Shown in pieces: positions 57,442 to 64,000 of a stretch of DNA of 64,000 nt (positions within the stretch are counted from its first letter, which is position 1; each line of letters opens with the position of its first letter). Position numbers and translations under genes: made by a program. The notes beneath the pieces were generated by a model. That model was not told the origin of the DNA and did not search any database. It was given only the letters and a program-made list of their open reading frames with translations. The stretch comes from an uncultured Collinsella sp. GTDB taxonomy: Bacteria; Actinomycetota; Coriobacteriia; Coriobacteriales; Coriobacteriaceae. The stretch covers positions 62,001 to 126,000 of the forward strand of contig CAAFGG010000052.1 of the NCBI GenBank assembly GCA_900762325.1, read 5' to 3'.

Positions 57442-59010
57442 ATGGACGACGCGAGCGAGCGTGCAATCGAAGAGGACATGCTCGATCAGTTCAATTACTT
57501 TGACGATGAGGACGAGGAGCTAATCGATCGTCGCGAGCCGGCATCGCTTGACTCATTTGATCTGGTCGATGAAGAGCCCGACGAGGACGAGGCCGAATCA
57601 GCGGAGCCCCCACAGTCTTCGCGCCTGGACTCGCTGCTTTCGAGAGTCCCTATGCACCACGGCGCTCGTGCCGGTGCACTCCATATGAAAACTGACTGGC
57701 GCCAGATCGTGACGGCAGGCGATGAGCTTGCCGTCGATGCGCCGCTCACCGATAAATCATCCATCATCTGTCGCACCGGCATGCTTATGCTGGCAAGTGG
57801 AACAGGTGCCTGGCGCGTGCGCGATACCATGAATCGTGTTGCTGCCGTGCTTGGCGTCACGATTCACGTCGATCTGAGTCTCCTGTCGTTTGAGTGCACC
57901 TGCATCGAAGACGGTCACTGCTTTAACGAGGTCGTCAGCCTACCCACAACGGGAGTCAATACTCATCGCATTTGGATGATGGAGAGCTTCTTAAAGGAAA
58001 TCGAGATTTACGGGCGCCGTTTTACCGTGCACGAGTACCACGAGATGCTCAAGACCGTTGAGAGCTCGAAGCCCGATTACGCTTCCTGGCAACAGGGCCT
58101 TGCGGCAGCCTGCGCTTGCGGCGCCTTTGTCTTTTTGCTCGGCGGCGGCCCTATCGAGATGGCCTGCGCATTCGTAGGCGCTGGTGTCGGCAACTTTGCT
58201 CGCTCCCATATTCTCAAGCAGGGCCTCGGCCAGTTTAGCGCGCTGACGATCGGCGTTGCGCTCGCTTGCGTTTCGTATCTGCTGGCATTGCTCGGCCTTG
58301 GCCAAGTCGTACCGGGGGCAATGTCGCACCAAGAAGGCTATATCGGCGCCATGCTCTTTGTGATTCCCGGCTTTCCCCTCATTACGGCAGGCCTCGACAT
58401 CGCTAAGCTCGACATGCGAAGCGGCATCGAGCGTCTTTCGTATGCAGTGTCGATTATTGTGATGGCGACCCTCGTAGGTTGGATGGTTGCCGAGTGTGTG
58501 GGACTGGCGCCGGATGACTTCGCCCCGCTTGGTCTCTCACCGTTGGCTCTTACGCTCTTGCGCATACTGATGAGCTTTATCGGCGTATTTGGCTTCTCGG
58601 TTATGTTCAACAGTCCGGTAAAGATGGCAGCGGCGGCAGGGCTCATCGGCGCCGTGTCTAATACCTTGCGCCTTACGCTCGTCGATGCGCCGACGCTGTT
58701 TCCCTTCTTGGGCCTGAGTGCGGGCATGCCTCCCGAGGCGGCTGCGTTTACCGGCGCGTTGGTATCGGGGCTGCTCGCGAGCTTGGCCGAAATCAAGCTC
58801 ACCTACCCACGTATCGCCCTCACGGTGCCTTCGATTGTCATTATGGTGCCGGGCTTGTATCTGTATCGCTCGATGTATTACATGTGCACCTTCGACACGG
58901 TCAATATGCTTGGCTGGTTTGTGCGTGCAGTGCTCATCGTGGCGTTTTTGCCCGTTGGTCTGGGTGTGGCGCGTACGCTCACCGACCCTCGCTGGCGCCA
59001 CACCAGCTAA
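57442..59010 (+). CDS. ThrE-type threonine/serine exporter (DUF1212 + DUF3815 fused)
   Basis: A 522-residue membrane protein. The first 85 residues are acidic and cytoplasmic. The conserved soluble head (about 90-215: TGMLMLASGTGAWRVRDTMNRVA; HVDLSLLSFECTC) and about ten hydrophobic helices in two blocks follow, the first (DUF1212) with GPIEMACAFVGAGVGN and MLFVIPGFPLITAGLDI, the second (DUF3815) with AAFTGALVSGLLASLAEI and PGLYLYRSMYYM. In many bacteria these are two genes; here, as in corynebacterial ThrE, they are one. ATG 57442 follows gaaggga; ATG 57409 is an alternative. Export of threonine or serine is the known family role. Confidence 0.87.
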   Translation: MDDASERAIEEDMLDQFNYFDDEDEELIDRREPASLDSFDLVDEEPDEDEAESAEPPQSSRLDSLLSRVPMHHGARAGALHMKTDWRQIVTAGDELAVDAPLTDKSSIICRTGMLMLASGTGAWRVRDTMNRVAAVLGVTIHVDLSLLSFECTCIEDGHCFNEVVSLPTTGVNTHRIWMMESFLKEIEIYGRRFTVHEYHEMLKTVESSKPDYASWQQGLAAACACGAFVFLLGGGPIEMACAFVGAGVGNFARSHILKQGLGQFSALTIGVALACVSYLLALLGLGQVVPGAMSHQEGYIGAMLFVIPGFPLITAGLDIAKLDMRSGIERLSYAVSIIVMATLVGWMVAECVGLAPDDFAPLGLSPLALTLLRILMSFIGVFGFSVMFNSPVKMAAAAGLIGAVSNTLRLTLVDAPTLFPFLGLSAGMPPEAAAFTGALVSGLLASLAEIKLTYPRIALTVPSIVIMVPGLYLYRSMYYMCTFDTVNMLGWFVRAVLIVAFLPVGLGVARTLTDPRWRHTS

Positions 59011-59042
59011 TTGGTGCAAGGGGGCAGGTCACTTTGTACCAA
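59011..59042. repeat. GGGGCAGG-core hairpin after stop codon
   Basis: Arms ttggtgcaag / ctttgtaccaa (with G-U pairs) start directly after the thrE TAA, enclosing gggggcaggtca. Same family as 21604-21630. Confidence 0.6.
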
Positions 59043-59045
59043 ATG

Positions 59046-59112
59046 AGTTGCGGTGAAATAGGGACTGAATTGCTGCTTAAGGGGTCAAAACAGTCCGTAT
59101 TCCACCGCAACT
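59046..59112. repeat. 22-bp inverted repeat
   Basis: Arms 59046-59067 and 59091-59112 pair at 20 of 22 positions (left arm agttgcggtgaaataggg then actg). It follows the GGGGCAGG hairpin; the rest of the 302-bp gap to 59312 holds a further unassigned region. Confidence 0.65.
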
Positions 59113-59312
59113 TATGGGGTCGGGGATTATCGGTGCCCTGCATCTCCATAAACTCAACGCTTACGAAGCGCGCGCCGTTCGTGTTAGGGTAGTTCCACCA
59201 CATAAGTAGTCGCAGACGCACGTATCACGGGCGGGCGAGATGAAGTCCCAACAGCTCCATCTCGCCCGCCCGTTTTTGTTGCGTGGTGCCGCGGCGTAAC
59301 ACAGAAAGGACC

Positions 59313-59825
59313 ATGCCCTTTATGCCTATCAACAAACGAGAGAGCCTGCTGTTCACCTTTATCATGTGCTTTTGCATGGTGCTCTGGATGAGCATCTACA
59401 ACGTCGCCCTGCAGCATGGGGCCATCAACGGCGAGGTTGTTGCCGCCGCGTGGCTCGGCTTCCCCGTTGCCTACGTTTTTGCCATGTGCTGCGACTGGTT
59501 TGTTGCCAGCCCCCTTGCCAAGGGTTTCGCCTTTAAATTCCTGGTCACGCCGGGTAAGAGCTCACCGCTTGCCATGACGCTCGCCGTCAGCTCCTGCATG
59601 GTCGTTCCCATGGTCATCATCATGTCGCTCTACGGCGCGTGCGAAGGCCTGTTCCATATGCCCGGCGGCCCGCTTGCCAATTTGCAGGCGCTGCCGATGA
59701 TGTGGCTCGTCAACATTCCGCGCAACTTTATCATGGCCCTGCCCTGGAACCTGCTGGTGGCTGGTCCGGTTGCTCGCTTTGTCTTCCGCCGCGCCTTCCC
59801 CATGGGAACCGTCTTTGAAGAGTAG
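59313..59825 (+). CDS. DUF2798 membrane protein
   Basis: A 170-residue protein with four hydrophobic helices arranged as two DUF2798 repeats: helix pairs at about 10-60 (LLFTFIMCFCMVLWMSIYNVALQHG; AWLGFPVAYVFAM) and 85-160 (MTLAVSSCMVVPMVIIMSLYGACEG; IPRNFIMALPWNLLVAGPVARFVFR). Family function unknown. ATG 59313 follows gaaagga. It resembles small stress or cytochrome-accessory membrane proteins only in size. A 28-codon frame starts three bases after its stop. Confidence 0.82.
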   Translation: MPFMPINKRESLLFTFIMCFCMVLWMSIYNVALQHGAINGEVVAAAWLGFPVAYVFAMCCDWFVASPLAKGFAFKFLVTPGKSSPLAMTLAVSSCMVVPMVIIMSLYGACEGLFHMPGGPLANLQALPMMWLVNIPRNFIMALPWNLLVAGPVARFVFRRAFPMGTVFEE

Positions 59826-59828
59826 CAT

Positions 59829-59915
59829 ATGGAGCTTGTGCGTATGTCTGGCGCTCCCGTTGCCGATGCCGTCAATGACATTGCCGAGAGCATGGACGCC
59901 GAGCCTGCCTGCTAG
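59829..59915 (+). CDS. Possible 28-residue small protein
   Basis: ATG GAG CTT ... TGC TAG encodes MELVRMSGAPVADAVNDI and AESMDAEPAC. It begins three bases after the DUF2798 stop and could be translated by coupling; no separate ribosome site is seen. The C-terminal Cys and acidic character are notable, but it may equally be the end of a lost gene. Low confidence that it is expressed. Confidence 0.3.
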   Translation: MELVRMSGAPVADAVNDIAESMDAEPAC

Positions 59916-60100
59916 GCAACAGCCTCTAACCTAGAGCGCCCGCCGCACCCGGCGATTCCTTTTTTGTAGACGTTGTCGTATGGCTCTGCGCAGGAATGGT
60001 CCCTACGGTTAACATATACTCCATATGGGTAAAGAGACCAAAGCGCCGCCACGAGTGGCGCTTTGCGTTTGAAAAACTAGCTCGTCTAAGAGGAACTAGC

Positions 60101-62743
60101 ATGTTAGACCGTTTTACCGATCGCGCGCGCAAGGTCATGTCCATGGCCAAGCAGGAGGCGCTCGATCTTCACTCAAATAAGGTGGGCACTGAGCATCTGC
60201 TGCTCGCGCTTGCCAAGGAGGACGAGGGCATTGCCGCCGAGGCGCTGCGCTCGCTCGATATCTCCTACGACGACATCATGGACACCCTCAAAGAGGTCCA
60301 GACCACGGTTCCCGAGCCCAGCGAGGAGACCGAGGCCGCCAAGCTCGCCTTCACGCCGCTCGTCATCAGCGTGATGGAGCGTTCCTTCCGCGTGGCGCGC
60401 GAGAACAACCAGACCTACGTGTCGACCGAGCACCTGCTCATCGGCATCGTCGAAGAGGGCAACGGCATGGCCATGGACATCCTCATGCGCCTGGGTGTGT
60501 CGTCCGCCTCCATCAAAAAGGCTATCGAGAAACTCACCGCCAAGGACCAGGACAAGAAGCGTCCGCTCGCTGGCGCCGGCGCCGGTCGTCCCGGTGCGGG
60601 CCTGCCGTTCTTTAGCGGCTCGGACGCCTCCCAGCAAAAGGGGAGTGGCACTGACACGCTCAAGCAGTTTGCGACCAACCTCACGCAGAAAGCGTGCGAC
60701 GGTGAGCTCGACCCCGTGATCGGTCGCGAAAAGGAAGTCCAGCGCATGATGGAGATCCTTTCGCGCCGCACCAAGAACAACCCGCTTATCTTGGGTGACC
60801 CCGGTGTGGGCAAGACGGCCATCGTCGAGGGCCTGGCGCAGCAGATCGCTGCCGGCAATGTGCCCGAGAACCTTATGAACCAGAACATCTGGACGCTCGA
60901 CCTGCCGGGTCTTGTCGCGGGCGCCAAGTATCGCGGTGAGTTTGAGGAGCGCCTCAAGAACGTGATCCAGGAGGCGACCGAAGCCGACGATGTCATCCTG
61001 TTTATTGACGAGATGCACACCATCATCGGTGCCGGTTCCGCCGAGGGCTCCATTGACGCGAGCTCTATGCTCAAGCCCGTGCTCGCGCGCGGTGCCTTCC
61101 AGATTATCGGTGCCACCACGGCCGAAGAGTTCCGCAAGTACCTCACCAAGGACCCGGCCTTCGAGCGTCGCTTCCAGACGATCGATGTCGAGGAGCCGAG
61201 CGTCGAGGACACGGTCAAGATTCTGACCGCGCTCAAGCCGCGCTACGAGGAGCACCACCATGTGCGCTACACGCAGGGTGCCATCGAGGCCGCCGCGAAC
61301 CTTTCCAACCGCTACATCCAGGATCGCTTTCTGCCCGATAAGGCCATCGACCTCATCGACGAGGCCGGTGCCCGCGCTCGCATCGCCGCGAATCGCGCGC
61401 CCGAGCCGGTGCGCGAGGCCGAGCATCGCATAGAGGAGCTCAAGGCCGCCGCGCAAGAGGCCACCGAGAGCGACGACATGAATAAGGCCGCCGAGATCAC
61501 CGAGCAGCAGAAGGCCGCCGAGATTGAGCTCGCCGAGGCCAAGGCCGCCTGGACCGCCGAGCTCGACGCCAGCCCGCTCACCATCGACGTGAGTCAGATT
61601 GCCGACATCGTGTCCGTGACCTCTGGCGTGCCGGTTTCCTCGCTCACCGAGAGCGAGAGCCGGCGCCTGCTGCAGACCGAAAGCGTGCTCAAGACGCGCA
61701 TCATCGGTCAGGATGAGGCTGTCGAGGCCGTTGCCAAGGCCGTACGCCGCAGCCGTTCGCCCCTCAAGGACCCGCGTCGCCCCGGCGGCAGCTTTATCTT
61801 TCTGGGTCCCACCGGCACGGGCAAGACCGAGCTCGCCAAGACGCTCGCCGAGTACCTCTTTGGCAGCAAGGACGCGCTCATCAGCTTCGACATGTCCGAG
61901 TTCGGTAGCGAGTTCGAGGTCTCCAAGCTCATCGGTAGCCCTCCGGGCTACGTCGGTCACGACGAGGGCGGCCAGCTCACCAAGGCCGTTCGTCGCCACC
62001 CGTACTCGGTCGTGCTGTTCGACGAGATCGAGAAGGCGCACCCCGATATCTTCAACATCTTGCTGCAGGTGCTGGAGGAGGGCCGCCTGACCGATAGCCA
62101 GGGCAAGACAGTCGACTTCCGCAACACCGTGATCATCATGACGTCCAACGTGGGCGCTCGCGAGATTGCGCAGGATGCGAGCGTGGGCTTTGGTACCACC
62201 GGCGAGCAGGGCCTCACGTCGAGTGAGATCCGCGGCCGCGCGATGGGCGAGCTCAAGCGCCTGTTCCGCCCCGAGCTGCTCAACCGCATCGACGACATCG
62301 TGGTGTTCCAGAAGCTCTCGGGCGAGAATCTCACCAAGATCGCGCACCTGCTGGTGGACGACCTGCGTCAGCGTTTGATTGCCAACGGTATGAACATCAA
62401 GCTCACCGATGCGGCGTACGACAAGATCGTGGCCGAGGGCACCGACCTCACCAACGGTGCGCGTCCGCTGCGTCGTGCCATCCAAAAGCTCATCGAGGAC
62501 CCGCTGTCCGAGGAGCTTCTGGCCGGCGAGTGGGGCGAGGGCGATACCGTCCTGTGCGACGTGGCCGATGGCAAGTTTGTCTTTAGCCATGGCACGGGCG
62601 AGATCCCGGCACCGCGTCCTGCCGGCGCGCTCGGCGGCGATACCGTCCCGGCGGCACCGCACACTGGCAACGCCGCGCCCGTGAGCGGCGGCGTGACCTC
62701 GGGTCCCGGCGGCATGATGCAAGCCGGCTCTGACGCGCTGTAG
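60101..62743 (+). CDS. clpC: Clp ATPase ClpC
   Basis: An 880-residue Hsp100 unfoldase that feeds ClpP. Two Clp N-terminal repeats (about 1-145: DRFTDRARKVMSMAKQEA; GTEHLLLAL), AAA-1 with Walker A GDPGVGKTAIVEG (about 233) and VILFIDEMHTIIGAG, a short middle coiled coil (about 415-490), then AAA-2 with GPTGTGKTELAK (about 568) and VVLFDEIEKAHPDI. The C-terminal 50 residues are Gly/Pro/Ala-rich. ATG 60101 follows aagagga. A small hairpin (aaagcgcc / ggcgcttt, 60038-60063) precedes it. No mcsA, mcsB or ctsR is adjacent, and no CtsR box is seen. Confidence 0.96.
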   Translation: MLDRFTDRARKVMSMAKQEALDLHSNKVGTEHLLLALAKEDEGIAAEALRSLDISYDDIMDTLKEVQTTVPEPSEETEAAKLAFTPLVISVMERSFRVARENNQTYVSTEHLLIGIVEEGNGMAMDILMRLGVSSASIKKAIEKLTAKDQDKKRPLAGAGAGRPGAGLPFFSGSDASQQKGSGTDTLKQFATNLTQKACDGELDPVIGREKEVQRMMEILSRRTKNNPLILGDPGVGKTAIVEGLAQQIAAGNVPENLMNQNIWTLDLPGLVAGAKYRGEFEERLKNVIQEATEADDVILFIDEMHTIIGAGSAEGSIDASSMLKPVLARGAFQIIGATTAEEFRKYLTKDPAFERRFQTIDVEEPSVEDTVKILTALKPRYEEHHHVRYTQGAIEAAANLSNRYIQDRFLPDKAIDLIDEAGARARIAANRAPEPVREAEHRIEELKAAAQEATESDDMNKAAEITEQQKAAEIELAEAKAAWTAELDASPLTIDVSQIADIVSVTSGVPVSSLTESESRRLLQTESVLKTRIIGQDEAVEAVAKAVRRSRSPLKDPRRPGGSFIFLGPTGTGKTELAKTLAEYLFGSKDALISFDMSEFGSEFEVSKLIGSPPGYVGHDEGGQLTKAVRRHPYSVVLFDEIEKAHPDIFNILLQVLEEGRLTDSQGKTVDFRNTVIIMTSNVGAREIAQDASVGFGTTGEQGLTSSEIRGRAMGELKRLFRPELLNRIDDIVVFQKLSGENLTKIAHLLVDDLRQRLIANGMNIKLTDAAYDKIVAEGTDLTNGARPLRRAIQKLIEDPLSEELLAGEWGEGDTVLCDVADGKFVFSHGTGEIPAPRPAGALGGDTVPAAPHTGNAAPVSGGVTSGPGGMMQAGSDAL

Positions 62744-62768
62744 GGCGTGGCGACAATTTGATACGCGC

Positions 62769-62800
62769 AATCGAGGCGCTCTGGCAAGGGCGCCTCGATT
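62769..62800 (+). terminator. Terminator after clpC
   Basis: Perfect 11-bp stem aatcgaggcgc / gcgcctcgatt, 10-nt loop, then tttg. Confidence 0.75.
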
Positions 62801-62956
62801 TGTAGAGCTGCGAAGTTGTGACCGTTACGCTATGCGGTCCACCGTTAGCCGATGATGCGAGAGCGCTCGTCGTTTTCGACTGGTTTATGCACGCAAAGTC
62901 TGGGAATATACAAGTCGCATGTCTTACTGTCTAACCAGTTGCGCCAAGGAGGCACC

Positions 62957-64000
62957 ATGGACTACAAGATTACCGGCTACGAGCCCGCCCAGCTGTTCCA
63001 TTTCTTTGAGGAGGTCAGTGCGATCCCCCGTGGGTCTGGCAACGAGAAGGGCATCAGCGATTTCCTGGTCGCGTTTGCCAAGGAGCGCGGTCTCGATGTG
63101 TATCAGGACGAGGTCTACAACGTCATCATTCGCAAGCCCGCATCTGCCGGTGCCGAGAATGCCCCGACCGTCATGCTGCAGGGCCACATCGATATGGTGT
63201 GCGACAAGTTGGGCTCCGTTGAGCACGACTTTATGACCGATGGTATCGACCTGGTCGTCAAGGACGGCGTCCTCACCGCCAACGGTACCACCCTGGGTGC
63301 CGACAACGGTATCGCCGTCGCTCTGATGCTCACTGTTCTCGATGACGATTCGATCGTTCACCCCGCCCTCGAGTGCGTATTTACCACCGACGAGGAGACT
63401 GGCCTGGTCGGCGCCGAGACGCTCGACAAGTCCCAGATTAGCGCCCGCACCATGATTAACCTTGACTCCGAGGAAGAGGGCGTTGCCACCGTCAGCTGCG
63501 CCGGCGGCGTCGTCGTTACCTACACCTGCCCGATCGTGCGCGAGCACAAGACCGGTAGCACCCTCACGCTCGACATCTCCGGCCTGTTAGGCGGTCACTC
63601 CGGCAGCGATATCCACCTGGAGCGCGGCAATGGCAACCTCATCATGGCCCGCATCATCGACCGCCTGATGGTTGCCGGCGAGCCCGCCATCGTCAGCTTT
63701 AACGGCGGCACCAAGGACAACGCCATCAACCGTGAGTGCAAGGCTGTTCTGGTCTACGCCGACCACGCTGCCGCCGAGGCCGCGGCCCAGATCGCAAAGG
63801 GCATCATCGCCGACGTCACTGCCGAGCTCGAGGTCTTCGACCCCGGCTTTACCTGCACTGTCGAGATTGCCGACGACGCCGAGGTCGAGGCCATGGACCA
63901 GAAGTCCGCGCTTGCCCTCATCCGCGCCCTGCGTCTTGCCCCTAACGGCGTGATTCGCCGCAACGTCGCCACCGACGGCTCCGTCGAGGTTTCCTCCAAC
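62957..64000 (+). CDS. pepD: Aminoacyl-histidine dipeptidase PepD (3' end outside window)
   Basis: At least 348 codons of an M20C Xaa-His dipeptidase; the frame runs off the end. Family signatures: FEEVSAIPRGSGNEKGISDFL, the metal ligand HIDMVCDK (GHIDMV), TLGADNGIAVAL, FTTDEETGLVGAETL and SGLLGGHSGSDIHLERGN. AAGGAGG (62946-62952) fixes ATG 62957. It cleaves dipeptides such as carnosine and others with a C-terminal His. The gap to clpC holds one terminator and a tRNA-D-arm-like stretch. Full family length is about 480, so about 130 residues are missing. Confidence 0.95.
   Translation, partial: MDYKITGYEPAQLFHFFEEVSAIPRGSGNEKGISDFLVAFAKERGLDVYQDEVYNVIIRKPASAGAENAPTVMLQGHIDMVCDKLGSVEHDFMTDGIDLVVKDGVLTANGTTLGADNGIAVALMLTVLDDDSIVHPALECVFTTDEETGLVGAETLDKSQISARTMINLDSEEEGVATVSCAGGVVVTYTCPIVREHKTGSTLTLDISGLLGGHSGSDIHLERGNGNLIMARIIDRLMVAGEPAIVSFNGGTKDNAINRECKAVLVYADHAAAEAAAQIAKGIIADVTAELEVFDPGFTCTVEIADDAEVEAMDQKSALALIRALRLAPNGVIRRNVATDGSVEVSSN

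Noticed and set aside
60173..62770. 865-codon open frame antisense to clpC
   Set aside because: It mirrors the clpC codons exactly, lacks any recognisable domain, and arises from high GC codon periodicity. Similar antisense frames over the activase (5682-8000), groEL (32772-34427), lysS (54943-56964) and asnB (45348-46811) were rejected for the same reason.
1..64000. CRISPR array, rRNA operon, prophage or replication origin
   Set aside because: No regularly spaced repeats, rRNA sequence, phage structural genes or DnaA-box cluster were seen.

Overview
The window looks like a chromosomal segment of a Collinsella-type gut anaerobe (class Coriobacteriia, Actinomycetota). This is inferred from the high GC content with strong codon periodicity, the gene complement (fused acyl-CoA dehydratase activase, YitT, OPT and DUF6020-like membrane proteins, Veg next to IspE, AmaP/DUF2273/Asp23) and the many short palindromic repeats between genes. 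No 16S gene is present, so the genus is an inference. Almost all genes lie on the + strand; the exceptions are DUF389, the OPT transporter, the M20 peptidase and a tRNA-Val.

Layout. 1-5 kb: end of an ammonium channel (amt), its PII partner (glnK), a TetR repressor with an MFS exporter between two matching palindromes, and a Cof-type HAD phosphatase. 5-12 kb: a second TetR-type regulator with its own palindromes, a 1593-residue BcrA/BadF-type CoA-dehydratase activase, a 3-hydroxyacyl-CoA dehydrogenase, then the 3' remnant of an arylsulfotransferase. 12-19 kb: a small secreted or membrane protein, DUF389 with an EF-hand-like loop, an OPT transporter, coaX, dCMP deaminase, a NifU-domain protein and lgt. 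19-28 kb: a large polytopic membrane protein, yebC, a complete IS3-like element, the envelope-stress genes amaP-DUF2273-asp23, YitT and a zinc-ribbon/DUF4013 protein. 28-34 kb: an M20 peptidase divergent from a YtcJ-like amidohydrolase, a 0.8 kb gene-free stretch full of inverted repeats, and groES-groEL. 34-39 kb: an FMN riboswitch controlling a complete riboflavin ECF transporter (ribU, fused ecfA-ecfA', ecfT), followed by two tandem flavin-binding-fold proteins. 39-44 kb: argCJBD behind a probable ArgR operator. 44-54 kb: tRNA-Val with a nearby tRNA 3' fragment, asnB, murE, a HAD phosphatase, murI, rph, rdgB, dtd, veg, ispE and tRNA-Pro. 54-64 kb: tatA, greA, a lysS carrying an extra C-terminal tRNA-binding domain, a ThrE-type exporter, a DUF2798 protein, clpC and the start of pepD.

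The least explained material lies between the genes. At least twelve intergenic sites carry a hairpin or short repeat with a GGGGACAGG-like core. Several begin at or just after a stop codon, and their arms differ in sequence while staying complementary. Other intergenic hairpin families are present: twin stem-loops at 57 kb, a 142-bp nested palindrome after groEL, a 240-bp MITE-like element at 31.9 kb and a long inverted repeat at 10.6 kb. I see no CRISPR array, prophage or rRNA operon.
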